A stretch of DNA of 64,000 nucleotides, taken from Syntrophobacter sp963666995 (GTDB lineage: Bacteria; Desulfobacterota; Syntrophobacteria; Syntrophobacterales; Syntrophobacteraceae). The stretch covers positions 2,356,001 to 2,420,000 of the forward strand of contig OY762941.1 of NCBI GenBank assembly GCA_963666995.1, read 5' to 3'. The first letter of the stretch is position 1; each line of letters starts with the position of its first letter. The notes beneath the pieces were generated by a model. The model did not search any database. It saw only the letters and a program-made list of their open reading frames with translations, and had not been told where the DNA came from. The position numbers were made by a program, and so were the translations under genes. Of this stretch, positions 34,252 to 43,567 are shown in pieces.

Positions 34252-35535
34252 TCAACTCTGCCAGTTGGGCCTTTTCTTGAGCCATGCGGAAACCGTTTCC
34301 CGGAGCCGGCCCTCGAGTCCTTTTGCCAGGTAGAAGGTCGGATGGAGGAGGTCGTTATCGGGCGCGACGATTCCTTCAGCCAATGCCGTTTTGGCGAGGG
34401 AGGTATATGGGTAGATTCTTATCCCCTCGGTAACCTTCATCGTCTCCAGTTCGAGAGAGTCTGCAAACTCGAGGCTTTCGCTGACGGTTTCCGGCGTTTC
34501 TCCCGGTCCGCCAAGCAAGAGGAAACCCATGCGCCCAATGTTGTACTTCTTGAGCATCCTGGAAATCACGCGAACTTCTTCCAACTGGAATCTCTTGTTC
34601 ATGGAACGCAGTATTTCCCGGGACCCGCTCTCAAACCCGAAGCTCACGTCGACGCACCCCGCCCGAGCCATTTTATCCACCAATTCCTCATCCAGCTTCC
34701 AGGGATAGAGAATGGATCGCCACTGGATGCCGAGCTTTCTTGCAATGAGCTTTTCGCACAGCTCTTTTGCATAGGAGGGAGGAAAATTAAAGGTGTTGTC
34801 GACAAAGAAAAATTTGGAGAATCCAGCTTCCACGAATAACGAAATCGACCGAACGACCGCTTCGGTGGACCTCTTCCGCAAAATCCGACCCTCTATGGTT
34901 GCAGTCGAGCAGTAACTGCATTCCATGGGGCATCCTCTTCGTGTCTGAAACGGGAGCCAAATCTGCTGATTTCCGAATTCAGTGGGAAACGATAAAAGCC
35001 CCGTTGGGAGAGGCAGAGAGAAGTCGTCGATGTTTTTCAAAATCTCCTTCCGGTTCCGGGAATTGGGCAGGATCAGGTTGGGGATCTCCGACAAATCTTC
35101 CTTCCGCGACAGTCTATCGAGCAGCATCGGAAAGGCCGATTCCCCTTCACCCTCAATGCCCATATCCGCGCCAAGCCAGGCGAGCGAGCTTCGCGGATAG
35201 ATGCTGTACCCGGCGCCCCCCAGAATGATTGAGGCGGAACTCAGATTGCGGCAGGAAGTCACGATGTCTCTTACGGGACCGAGGAGGAACCTGGGAGAGA
35301 GCATGCACTGGTCATCGATATTTCTCACCGAAATGCCTATGGCCTCGGGATGGAACTCCAGGATTGAATTTTCAAGCAGTTCCCGTGGATTATCCCGGGT
35401 CATAAGGTTCAAAACCCTGACCTCGTGCCCCGCCTTTTCGGTTGCCGCCGCAACACAGGCCAGGCCCACCGGCAGAACGGGCATTTGGAGCTGTTCCGTA
35501 TTGGCTGAAATGAGCAGTACGCGCATGATCTTCAT
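34252..35535 (-). CDS. Radical SAM protein with N-terminal cobalamin-binding-like domain
   Basis: A 427-residue enzyme. Residues 1-150 form a B12-binding-type Rossmann domain (RVLLISANTEQLQMPVLPVGLACVAA, ILGGAGYSIYP) but lack the DxHxxG ligand motif, so any cobalamin would bind base-off without a protein His. The radical SAM cluster is CPMECSYCS at Cys202, Cys206 and Cys209, then GFESGSREILRSM and LLLGGPGETPETV. Members do methylations, methylthiolations and ring rearrangements; the substrate here cannot be assigned. aaggaagg lies three bases before the ATG. It is co-directional with and immediately upstream of the pseudouridine synthase. Confidence 0.9.
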   Translation of the reverse strand: MKIMRVLLISANTEQLQMPVLPVGLACVAAATEKAGHEVRVLNLMTRDNPRELLENSILEFHPEAIGISVRNIDDQCMLSPRFLLGPVRDIVTSCRNLSSASIILGGAGYSIYPRSSLAWLGADMGIEGEGESAFPMLLDRLSRKEDLSEIPNLILPNSRNRKEILKNIDDFSLPLPTGLLSFPTEFGNQQIWLPFQTRRGCPMECSYCSTATIEGRILRKRSTEAVVRSISLFVEAGFSKFFFVDNTFNFPPSYAKELCEKLIARKLGIQWRSILYPWKLDEELVDKMARAGCVDVSFGFESGSREILRSMNKRFQLEEVRVISRMLKKYNIGRMGFLLLGGPGETPETVSESLEFADSLELETMKVTEGIRIYPYTSLAKTALAEGIVAPDNDLLHPTFYLAKGLEGRLRETVSAWLKKRPNWQS

Positions 35536-35680
35536 CCGCCTTCCTTGCGATGTTGCCGGGACCGTGCCGGTTTAATGCGTCGTTTAATTTTATCCTTTTC
35601 ATGAAGGTGTTCAATCGAAGAATGAAACCGGGGTACCATCTTTCCCCGCTCTGGAGGGAGGTGCCGTTTAGATGATTATC

Positions 35681-35953
35681 GGACCTGCGCAATTGACAAA
35701 CCGAGAATTGTTGACACCACCGCCTGCAAATTCCGGCGCAATCGAAAAAGGAATTGGCCGCCAGACCCCGGCGGACCCGCTATGGCGGGGCAAAACCGAA
35801 AGAGACGGGCGAACTGTTCCCCCAAGGCCGATCCCGGGGTAACGCCGGCGAGCAGGCGATTTGAACGGGTGATTGAGCGCGACAACGGGCTCAAGAAATC
35901 ACTTATGGAAATTTGGAGAAGGTCAAAATTGTCAAATGCGTAGGTCTGACCCC
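35681..35953. repeat. Dispersed repeat family 2, copy B
   Basis: Related to copy A over about 270 bp in the same orientation. The left terminal repeat is shortened (gacctgcgcaattgacaa); the right one is complete (ttgtcaaatgcgtaggtctg then acccc, ending 35953). It provides the final codons and stop of the MFS gene. Together with copy A it brackets the radical SAM and RluA-like genes as direct repeats. Confidence 0.75.
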
Positions 35954-37173
35954 GTCCCTGCCGGCCCCAGCTTTCCCCTCAGGGGCAGGGTCAGGGGCAA
36001 AGTGGCAAGCCCCAGCGCACCTATGACGATCAGGGTGGAAACAATTCCCACGACGTCGCTTAACAATCCGTAAAGAAAGGGTGATACGGCGCCGGACCCT
36101 ATCGTTGCCGTGTAAAAGACCGCGAAAGACTGGTTCCGCCTCTCATCGGGTACCAATTCCGGCACGCTGCCGTACAGGACCGAGGATGTGCCGTTCAAGG
36201 CGAGGCCGAGAAGAGGGCACAGGACGGGCACCACGCCGAGCGGCACTACAATGGCGATCCAGATACAGGCGGCGGTCAGAGCTTCCGTAATGAGCACCGT
36301 CCGCAGGATGCCGACCCTCGTGGCCAGTACCCCGCAGGCAAACTTCCCCGCCACGCCCCCCGCGAAGATAAGGCTCAGAGCCATGCCGATGAATGCTATG
36401 TCCGCGCCTTTGTCCCGCAGCAGAAAAGGAAGATAAGTCAAAAAGCCCATCCGCGTCCCGCTGTCCAATATGCCGATCGAAAGCAGTGCGACAAAGGAAC
36501 CTTTCTTCCTCCAGACAACGGCGGTGGCGGGAGTCGCAGTATGACCGGCCTGCGGAGTGCAGGCGGCCGGCCTTAAAGGTGCGGTGAGGAAGAAGAGCGC
36601 AACCGTTACGGCCACACCGAAAAGGCCGATCGCATGAGTGGCCCCCGGCCACCCAAACCGGCCGATGATGAAGGCCGCAGCAGCCGGGAACACAAGTTTC
36701 CCGACGTCTCCCGAGACATTGAACAGGCTGAGCGCGGTCCGGCGCAGTTCCATGTCCGCATACGCGTTGGAAAGCATCGTCGAAGAGATCGGATGTTGGA
36801 CACTCTCGCCAAGCCCTCCGATGACCAGCAGGACTCCCAGCACCGTGGGCGTGGATGCCCATCCGTACATGGCCACCGCAACGCTGGTAATCAGAGTGCC
36901 GGTGAGCAGCAACCGCACAGGCCCAACCCGTCGGCTCAGATAACTGCACGGCACCTGGAACAGGGCCAGAGTGCCGGAGAAGAGCATCTTGATCAAACCC
37001 ACCTGGGCGAAACTCAAGGCGAACTGAGCTTGCCAGAGAGGGAAAAAGACATACAGCATGTCTGAAAAACCATCGTGTGTGAAATGGGCCAGACCGCTTG
37101 CCGCGACAATCCTTTGATGTTCCAGTACCCTGTGGACATTCCTGCCCAGCGGCGCTGTGCCGGTTTTGTTCAA
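35932..37173 (-). CDS. MFS transporter
   Basis: A 413-residue inner-membrane transporter with twelve predicted hydrophobic segments in two halves joined by a hydrophilic loop near residue 195-215. Features include FTHDGFSDMLYVFFPLWQ at the start, LSRRVGPVRLLLTG (MFS loop 2-3 motif region) and ALNGTSSVLYGSVPELVP. It resembles small-molecule or fosmidomycin-resistance-type exporters, but the substrate is unknown. I chose the TTG at 37173 because gaggagg lies six bases before it. The last residues (GTGSDLRI) come from the end of repeat family 2, so the native C-terminus is lost. No clear operon partners. Confidence 0.9.
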   Translation of the reverse strand: MNKTGTAPLGRNVHRVLEHQRIVAASGLAHFTHDGFSDMLYVFFPLWQAQFALSFAQVGLIKMLFSGTLALFQVPCSYLSRRVGPVRLLLTGTLITSVAVAMYGWASTPTVLGVLLVIGGLGESVQHPISSTMLSNAYADMELRRTALSLFNVSGDVGKLVFPAAAAFIIGRFGWPGATHAIGLFGVAVTVALFFLTAPLRPAACTPQAGHTATPATAVVWRKKGSFVALLSIGILDSGTRMGFLTYLPFLLRDKGADIAFIGMALSLIFAGGVAGKFACGVLATRVGILRTVLITEALTAACIWIAIVVPLGVVPVLCPLLGLALNGTSSVLYGSVPELVPDERRNQSFAVFYTATIGSGAVSPFLYGLLSDVVGIVSTLIVIGALGLATLPLTLPLRGKLGPAGTGSDLRI

Positions 37174-37689
37174 CCTTTCCCTCCTCAATCACAATCCGAC
37201 CATGACTCGCGATGACCCGAGAAAACAAATTAGTCTATTACATTTGAGTTTTGCTTACGAGCTGTTTGTCCCGGCAGGGAGGGGTCACACCTGCACGCTT
37301 TACATACCAGGAACGACAAGGCTGAATAGCTCGGTACATCCGCCTCAATCCGGCGAGAGCGAAAATCGTCGCAACACCCGGCGGGTACTCATGGTCGATC
37401 TGCCGGGCATATGCCGGGGCGGCTTCCACGCTGCGGTTGAGGGCCTGTTCATGGATGACCGGACGATTGCCCTGCCTGATGGCCCGCGCCGAACAATCCC
37501 ACGGCCGAGTTGCCGGGAAACCGGCAGGCAAGCTCAAAACTCATAAAGAATCCCTCCGCGATTTGCACAGCCCAACGCTGCAACAGTTTGTCAGGCTTCA
37601 CTTCATGTCTTCGGATCGGCTTTCACGGACAGTTATTTCGGAGCCGTCCGATACCCATGTGGACCGCTCGCTCATGACGCTGATCCGGG
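37174..37689. other. Intergenic region, no supported gene
   Basis: About 515 bp between the MFS start and the oxidoreductase stop. Open frames exist on both strands (longest about 100 codons at 37238-37537 minus), but none has a ribosome site or family resemblance. The first 60 bp upstream of the MFS gene are AT-rich and may hold its promoter. Confidence 0.5.
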
Positions 37690-38706
37690 CTAGAGTTCAA
37701 TCACAACTTTTCCAAAATGCTTTCCGCTCGCAAGGCGCCTAAAAGCATGGATTGCCTGATCCAGTGGGAAGGTCGAGTCGATCACGGGCTCCATGCCGTG
37801 GGAAGAAACGGCGGCCAGCATGTCGTGGAAATCGTCGGTGCTCCCGACACTTACCCCTGTGATGGTGGTGCGGTTGAGATTCAGGGAGATCAGATTCACT
37901 CTGGCCTCGACACCTGAGAGAAATCCGACGACAGAGATATGCCCCTGGGGTCTGAGGGACTTCAGGCTCTGTCCGAGGTTGTCCCCACCGACAGTTTCCA
38001 CAACCAGGTCAACGCCTTGGCGATCGGTGATATGCATGACCTCTTTGCTCACGTCCGCAGAGTTTTTGTAATTGATCGCGAAATCGGCACCGAGGCTGAC
38101 GGCCCGCTCGATCTTTTTGTCATCGCTCGACGTAATGATGACGCGTGCGCCGAACATCTTGGCAAACTGCAGAGCGAAAATGGAAACTCCGCCCGTGCCG
38201 TACAGAAGAACGGTGTCGCCGGCCTTGATTCGACCATAGGCGAGAGCGTTCCAGGCGGTCAGGCCGGCGATCGGCAGAGTCGATGCCGCCACAAGACCGA
38301 GTGAAGCGGGAACATGGATTACTTCGTCCGCTCGAAAAATCTTGTACTCGGAGAGCTGGCCCGGGACTGTGCCGGCACCGGGACGAATCGCCAGCGCGGT
38401 ATGCTCGCGTCGGTATCGGCCTCCCGACCAGGACGGTATGTAAAGGGTTGCAACTCTGTCTCCGGGTTTGAAGCCCTGAACATGTCTTCCGACTTCTTCG
38501 ATCATTCCAGCACCGTCAGCCACCGGGATGAACGGAATACGGACGTCCGGATCCAGTTCGCCGCTGACCACCGCCAAGTCTACATAATTGAGGGCGGCAG
38601 CCTTCATGCGGACCAGAATTTCATCGTCACGCGGCTTCGGTTCAGGCCCTGATCTAAGCGAAAGATTTTCAATCCCGAAATTATTGTCAACTAATATGTA
38701 TCGCAT
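37690..38706 (-). CDS. Zinc-type alcohol dehydrogenase-like oxidoreductase (MDR family)
   Basis: A 338-residue cytoplasmic NAD(P)-dependent reductase. An N-terminal GroES-like domain (ALNYVDLAVVSGE, IPVADGAGMIEEVG, FKPGDRV) is followed by a Rossmann domain with LLYGTGGVSIFALQFAKMFGA. The zinc ligand Cys-His of classical alcohol dehydrogenases is absent, so it is closer to quinone or enone reductases. The ribosome site aagggag is seven bases before the ATG. It lies about 130 bp upstream of nothing co-directional; the SRPBCC gene is upstream on the same strand, so a two-gene transcript is possible. Substrate unknown. Confidence 0.92.
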   Translation of the reverse strand: MRYILVDNNFGIENLSLRSGPEPKPRDDEILVRMKAAALNYVDLAVVSGELDPDVRIPFIPVADGAGMIEEVGRHVQGFKPGDRVATLYIPSWSGGRYRREHTALAIRPGAGTVPGQLSEYKIFRADEVIHVPASLGLVAASTLPIAGLTAWNALAYGRIKAGDTVLLYGTGGVSIFALQFAKMFGARVIITSSDDKKIERAVSLGADFAINYKNSADVSKEVMHITDRQGVDLVVETVGGDNLGQSLKSLRPQGHISVVGFLSGVEARVNLISLNLNRTTITGVSVGSTDDFHDMLAAVSSHGMEPVIDSTFPLDQAIHAFRRLASGKHFGKVVIEL

Positions 38707-38838
38707 AGGTTTTCTCCCTTTTGATCATCCATGATTTTTCCCGGTTGCAGACCTATCGGCGTTCATGGATTCCTCACTTCCGGATTCCTGCAATGATCTG
38801 ACCTCCGGCGTGACTCCAGGCGAATCATTTGAAACCGC

Positions 38839-39276
38839 TCAAGCTTCGGCCCGTGCTTTCAGCGCCAGGTTCATCTCTTCAAACCCTCTTTTCGTGTCTC
38901 GATCGAGGCTGCCTCTAAGTATCGGCACCAGTATTCCGCTGAAACGCTCGCTTTGCCGGAACCGCACTTTCCCGGCGGCAACGGGCTCGATCACGAAACG
39001 GTGTTCGCCATCAAGTATGCCGGGGAACAGGAAATGACCGAGCCATCGAAGTTCCCGCCCGGCATCTGCTGCAAGAACAGACGGACGGAAGGTCATGCCT
39101 TTGGTGCCGCTCGGCTGAATCCGCACTTCAAGACGGGCCCCTTGCTCAGGCTTTCCTTGAATGAACCGAATGAACGGGTTCCACATTGGATAGCCGGCGA
39201 AATCCGCAAGGATGGACCAGACTCGTTCAGGCCCCGCACTGATTTCTATTTCCGTTTGCAGTTGATGACCGAACAT
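38839..39276 (-). CDS. SRPBCC (START/Bet v1-like) domain protein
   Basis: A 145-residue soluble protein with the helix-grip fold pattern: EIEISAGPERVWSILADFAGYPMWNPFI at the start, GRELRWLGHFLFPGILDGEHRFVIEP in the middle and a long C-terminal helix. The fold binds hydrophobic ligands in many unrelated pathways. A ggaggg site lies five bases before the ATG. The gap to the oxidoreductase gene downstream is about 130 bp on the same strand, suggesting possible co-transcription. No catalytic residues can be assigned. Confidence 0.85.
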   Translation of the reverse strand: MFGHQLQTEIEISAGPERVWSILADFAGYPMWNPFIRFIQGKPEQGARLEVRIQPSGTKGMTFRPSVLAADAGRELRWLGHFLFPGILDGEHRFVIEPVAAGKVRFRQSERFSGILVPILRGSLDRDTKRGFEEMNLALKARAEA

Positions 39277-39745
39277 TAAATCCCTCCGATCTGATTCGAC
39301 AGGCTTATTACCGCCCCCCTCCCAGTTCTATGTTTTGGCAAGAGCCAAGCTTGCACGAAACGGGATCGGCCGGGGTTTAAGTGCGCATCGACAGGGGGAG
39401 CTTCTAACTGCCCGACCCTGCGCATCAGGGGCACCATGGCGGCAGCAATTACAAAGTAAAACATAATGGCCCGGAAGCTGTCGGCAAGGGCCGGCGTCCG
39501 GGCCTCCCGAAAGGTCGGCAGCCTGAATTGTCGTCATCGCGGCTTCTCTTTGCCGGCACCCGAGCTAGTTGCTGTAAGTCTGCAACCATCAACATGCAAG
39601 TTAGTCTGGGAATTTCCGGTTGAGAAAGTGAACCTGGCCGGAGAGGAGAAGACGAATTGGCGCAGACCGGGGCAGGATGGAAATCGAACGAAAAGGGATC
39701 AAGTCTCAATTTGAGATTTTGGACTGAGCATAGTATCTTCGACAC
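39277..39745. other. Intergenic region between the SRPBCC gene and a RAYT remnant
   Basis: About 470 bp without a supported gene. A 13-nt palindrome tctcaatttgaga at 39704-39716 lies just before the transposase remnant and resembles the short palindromes that flank REP-associated transposase genes. Confidence 0.4.
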
Positions 39746-39850
39746 ATGAGCAGGCCCCTACGCATGGATCTTCCCGGCATCCGGCACCTCGTGATGAATC
39801 GTGGCCGTCGTCGCGGGCGGGTATGGCGGATCGCCCGGATCTTTCCCGGT
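39746..39850 (+). pseudogene. N-terminal remnant of a REP-associated tyrosine (Y1/IS200-like) transposase
   Basis: The first 24 codons (MSRPLRMDLPGIRHLVMNRG and following arginines) match the very conserved start of REP-associated Y1 transposases, pattern MPRPLRIEYPGAxYHVTSRGN. After that the frame no longer resembles the family and the HUH catalytic motif and Tyr are absent. It is therefore a dead fragment. It may relate to the REP-like hairpins at 41.9-46.2 kb. Confidence 0.6.
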
Positions 39851-40031
39851 GGAGCAGTCACCCGGGCTGTATGTCTTCCGCAGGTGGGTGGAACCGGCTT
39901 TGCAGGGATTTCATTTTCTCCGTCCTCTCCCGCCCTCCAGGAATGGTCGAACGGGCAGATCTTTTGCGGCTGGGAAATGCCCCCCAAAAGCTCTTGCTTT
40001 TCGAGCCCGAATAACGTCTCAGGAGTTGAAT

Positions 40032-40531
40032 ATGATTGTCCGTAACGAGATGAAGTCGGACATCGATGTGATAAACGATGTCACCAAGGCTGCTTTTCAG
40101 GATCATCCACATAGCAACCACATGGAACAGTTCATAATCATCGCATTGCGGGCTGCCAATGCGCTTACTGTTTCACTGGTTGCCGAGATCGATGGACAAG
40201 TGGTCGGCCATATAGGTTTCTCGCCCGTGACAATTTCCGACGGAAGCCATGACTGGTATGGTGTTGGCCCTGTCTCCGTGTTGTCGGCGTATCAGAAACG
40301 AGGTATCGGCAAAGCCCTCATCCATGAAGGATTGAACGCTCTGAAGGCCATGGGAGGCAAAGGCTGCGTTCTTGTGGGTGCCCCTGGATACTATGACGGT
40401 TCGGCTTCAGGAATGATCCGGATTTGATTCTCGATGGTATCCCACAGAAATACTTTCTTGCGCTGCCTTTTGACGAAAACAAAACTCGGGGTACCGTTGT
40501 GTTTCACCAGGGCTTCTCCGCGACCGGCTGA
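40032..40531 (+). pseudogene. Frameshifted GNAT N-acetyltransferase (YhbS-like)
   Basis: The first 125 codons are a normal GNAT start (VSLVAEIDGQVVGHIGFSPV, then VGPVSVLSAYQKRGIGKALI and GCVLVGAPGYYD). At about 40395-40400 the frame breaks: the original frame ends at 40427, while the shifted frame continues FGFRNDPDLILDGIPQKYFL and FDENKTRGTVVFHQGF to a stop at 40531. Together they rebuild the family's typical PxYYxRFGF...YFLALPF C-terminus, so one base was probably lost. An aggag site lies six bases before the ATG. Either a recent pseudogene or a sequencing error. Confidence 0.8.
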
Positions 40532-40788
40532 CCAATTGAAATCACCGCTGGTTCCCTTCCGTTTGGCGGGTGGCCGCCTCCAGAGAACATGCTTGTAATA
40601 AACGTGCGGAAAGCAATTTCTTATCAGTTTCATCACAATCACCTCACCGCTATGTCACATTGACAAGCCCCTGCATGATTCTTACGCTCCTGTCAGGTAC
40701 CGAAAAGCCTTAACACCAACCTTTCAATGGTGCGCATGCCCCATTGATCGTCGCCCGTTTTCTTGATTTTACACGAAAGGAGAACAGC

Positions 40789-41823
40789 ATGTCGAACCAC
40801 TTCACCGGCCTGAGATTAGGCCCTCCCGACGGGGACACTCGATTGGATCTCACCGACCTCTACGCCTTCCAGGCACCGGCGGATGCATCGCGGACCGTCC
40901 TGATCCTCAACTGCAACTCATTCGCCAAGGCGCCGGCGTTCCACCCGGACGCGGTGTACCGGATCAATATCGATAACAACGGCGATGCCGAGACCGACAT
41001 CGCGATCAGCATGGTGTTCTCGGAGCCGCGAGACGGTGGGCAGCGGGTGACCGTCTACCTCGCCACCGGTCCAAAGGTCGGCACACTTGAGACCGCCGGG
41101 GAGCCGATCATAAAAGATACCGAGGTGTCGTTCGGTCCTGAGCCGCGCATCGTCGTGTCGGAGCCCTACACGTTCTTCGCCGGACTTCGCAGCGACGCGT
41201 TCTTTATCGACTTCGCGGGAATCCTGAACATCTTCGACCACAAAGGCGGAAAGAATTTCACGGGACTCGCCGGAACTCCGACTCCGGGCAGGTGGACCGG
41301 CACCGACCTTTTTGCGAACCAGAACGTCTTCAGCATGGCTTTGGAGCTACCGACACGCCTTCTCGGCGCCAACCCGGCTGTGCGCATCTGGGGGCGGGTC
41401 AGCGTCCGCCGCGGGGGAAAGCTGGTTCCCGTCGATCGCGCGGGTCACCCGACCCTCGCGAACTTCTTCATGACCGACGAGACCAAACCTGAATTCAACC
41501 GGAGCGAGCCGGCCCATGACCGGGAGCGCTTCCTGGACGGGTTCATCCACGTGCTGGAGCATGTCGGCGGCTACTCCATCGAAGAGGCCGGAGCGGCGAT
41601 TGACGCGGAGGGCATCTTGCCCGACATGCTGAGCTTCAACCCCGCCAAGCCGGGCGGGTACCCGAACGGCCGCCTGCTCACCGACCACATCGTCGCGCAC
41701 CGCTTATCCATGCTCACGAGAGGCAAGCTCCCGCCCGACGGGCTGCGGCCTCACACGGACCTGCTCGCGGGTTTCCCGTATCTCGGCACGCCGCATCCGA
41801 ACCCCGACCCAGCCCCCGCGTAG
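40789..41823 (+). CDS. DUF4331 family protein
   Basis: A 344-residue protein. MSNHFTGLRLGPPDGDTRLDLTDLYAFQAP at the start and later NRVGNPLVNE-type segments (here HPTLANFFMTDETKPEFNRS) match the DUF4331 family of unknown function, members of which are often secreted or metal-linked; this one has no signal peptide. aaaggag precedes the ATG by six bases; an upstream in-frame start is not supported. The gene is more GC-rich than its surroundings and has strong GC3 codon use, suggesting transfer from a high-GC organism. It stands alone between a broken GNAT gene and a REP cluster. Confidence 0.85.
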   Translation: MSNHFTGLRLGPPDGDTRLDLTDLYAFQAPADASRTVLILNCNSFAKAPAFHPDAVYRINIDNNGDAETDIAISMVFSEPRDGGQRVTVYLATGPKVGTLETAGEPIIKDTEVSFGPEPRIVVSEPYTFFAGLRSDAFFIDFAGILNIFDHKGGKNFTGLAGTPTPGRWTGTDLFANQNVFSMALELPTRLLGANPAVRIWGRVSVRRGGKLVPVDRAGHPTLANFFMTDETKPEFNRSEPAHDRERFLDGFIHVLEHVGGYSIEEAGAAIDAEGILPDMLSFNPAKPGGYPNGRLLTDHIVAHRLSMLTRGKLPPDGLRPHTDLLAGFPYLGTPHPNPDPAPA

Positions 41824-41960
41824 ACGTCTTTGGGCCGACGGCGGCGCAGGCACGCCGATGGGGAAGGATTGCATCCGCGTCGTTGCGCCCCGCCCGCGTT
41901 CCGGGGTCGCGCCGGGGGAAGGTGGGTGAACGCCAAGCTTTACACGAGACATACGGCCGC

Positions 41961-42405
41961 GGGTGGCCCGGATACTCGCTATCCGGGTCCGTAAGGACAA
42001 GAGGAGGGGACAAATCCTTCGTTACCCTTGCAGAATCACCCTTTGAACCTCCTGCGCTTCGCGCCCGGACAACAAGTGTCCGGGCCACCCACGGTTGCAT
42101 GCAGCGCTGATTAGGCTTGGTGGGTCTTGCCCGTGGTGCCGTTCAAGATTCACTTTGGTCCGGAATATTCCACAGGTATTTGATTCGAGCTGATACTTAA
42201 CCTGGTAATACTCGTTATCCGGGCGCGAAGCGCAGGAGGCTCAATTTGGAGCCCGGGGTACCGAATTCCCTGACGTTACAGGGTGCCTATACATAAGGGA
42301 ATTAACGTCTTGCGCCACTTTGATTTTGGCCGGGAAGGAGAAAAACAAGCCTCCTTTCCTGCCGCCGGCCCCGAATAACAAGTATCCGGCCCACCCGCCA
42401 TCCAG
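41961..42405. repeat. REP-like hairpin cluster (family 3, four units)
   Basis: Four related palindromic units in the 860-bp gap before the NHLP genes: 41967-41987 (cccggata/tatccggg), 42063-42085 (gcccggaca/tgtccgggc, opposite orientation), about 42203-42240 (decayed, followed by gcgaagcgcaggagg) and about 42363-42405 (opposite orientation). Loops read ctcgc/ctcgt or the complement. Two units share the flank gcgcttcgcg/cgcgaagcgc. No gene is supported in the gap. Confidence 0.7.
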
Positions 42406-42686
42406 TACAGGACTCTCGACCGGCGCATCTTCCGACACACCCGATGCAGCCGATTCCAGTCCTGTCGGCCTGGGTTGGCTCCATGGTCCTATCTCTGTTG
42501 AATTTACAGCCAATCCCGTCTACAATACCCGACGAAATCTGTAAGAGCCATCCGGGCGGAAGAAATCGCTGTTTCCAAGCATTGCTTCATATCCTTTCTA
42601 AGAGGAAACGCCATGGTGATGTCAGCGATGAGGTCGGTCCCGATCATGCCCTTCGCTCAGGAATCGGCCATTGAGGAGAAATCATT

Positions 42687-42965
42687 ATGAAGCTCATGTC
42701 GGTTTTGAACAGTTTCCTGGAAAGCTTCTACGTATCCTTCGCACCGCCCGCCGGCGCAGAATGCGCCGTGTCGGCCAAGGCGTTCTATGAATCCGTGATC
42801 CTGGAGGCCCTCCGGTCCCCCGAATTCCGCAAGAGGCTTCTCGACAACCCCGAAGAAGTCCTGGCCGAAGCCGGAATCCGATTACCCGAGGGCATGAAAG
42901 TCCACTTCGTGGAAAACACGGCCGACACGGTTCACATCGTCATTCCTCCTTACGTGGGCGAATAG
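42687..42965 (+). CDS. NHLP (nitrile hydratase leader-like) peptide
   Basis: A 92-residue protein. Residues 30-90 match the nitrile-hydratase-alpha-derived leader family: FYESVILEALRSPEFRKRLLDNPEEVLAEAGIRLPEGMKVHFVENTADTVHIVIPP pattern (RLLxNPxxVLAEAGIxLP and VEN..DTVHIVIPP). In such families this leader guides modifying enzymes and a downstream core becomes the product, but here only six residues follow the leader, so no core is visible. The N-terminal 28 residues are hydrophobic and not part of the family. ggag lies eight bases before the ATG. The next gene, 23 bp downstream, carries a second copy of the same domain. Confidence 0.85.
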   Translation: MKLMSVLNSFLESFYVSFAPPAGAECAVSAKAFYESVILEALRSPEFRKRLLDNPEEVLAEAGIRLPEGMKVHFVENTADTVHIVIPPYVGE

Positions 42966-42988
42966 AAAAGCAACCAGGGAGCTCAACC

Positions 42989-43567
42989 ATGGAGAAGAAT
43001 CCTCTACACGATATCATCGTAAGAACCTGCCTGGACCGGACTTTCAGAAATGAGTTCATCGAAGATCCTGCCAAGGTGCTGCGGCGTTTCGGCATCCAGG
43101 TGCCGGAAGGCATATCCATAAAGGTGATCGAAAATAAGGATAACGACATTCATGTCGTATTGCCCTCCGATCCCCTCAACGAGCCCGCCGAATGGGCCTC
43201 CGGGAAGATAGCCGTATCGCCGGAAGAAATCACCGCGGCCGGCCTCACCATCAAGCGGGCTCAAGACAGGATGCTCCTCGCCGGGCGCATCACCGCCGAG
43301 AATGCCCCCGCTCTTTGTCAGCAGTTGGATAAAGTGACGCAGGATTTTCTGATTGACCTTCGCGAGGTCGTTTTCATGGGCTCAGCCGGATTGGGAGTGT
43401 TTCTCGCCACGCAAAAAAGACTCCACAGCAACGGCAAGAAGCTCTATTTGGGCAATGTACCCCCGACCGTGCGAAACATCTTTTCCCTAAGCGGCATGGA
43501 ACCCTTCTTCCAATTCATCGATTCCGAACCGGGAGTCGGATGGTGGATGGCCTTTCCCATCATATGA
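42989..43567 (+). CDS. NHLP leader domain fused to a STAS (anti-sigma-factor antagonist) domain
   Basis: A 192-residue two-domain protein. Residues 1-60 repeat the NHLP pattern (TFRNEFIEDPAKVLRRFGIQVPEG, IKVIENKDNDIHVVLPS). Residues 75-185 are a STAS domain: ITIKRAQDRMLLAGRITAENAP-type strand-helix and FMGSAGLGVFLATQKRL, where Ser132 lies in the phospho-acceptor loop but the usual preceding Asp is Gly131. STAS domains switch partners by Ser phosphorylation in RsbV/SpoIIAA systems. gggag precedes the ATG. No kinase, phosphatase, sigma factor, maturase or peptide exporter lies within this window, so the role is open. Confidence 0.87.
   Translation: MEKNPLHDIIVRTCLDRTFRNEFIEDPAKVLRRFGIQVPEGISIKVIENKDNDIHVVLPSDPLNEPAEWASGKIAVSPEEITAAGLTIKRAQDRMLLAGRITAENAPALCQQLDKVTQDFLIDLREVVFMGSAGLGVFLATQKRLHSNGKKLYLGNVPPTVRNIFSLSGMEPFFQFIDSEPGVGWWMAFPII

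Noticed and set aside
37238..37537. 99-codon minus-strand open frame
   Set aside because: No ribosome site or recognisable domain; GC-rich random frame is the simpler reading.
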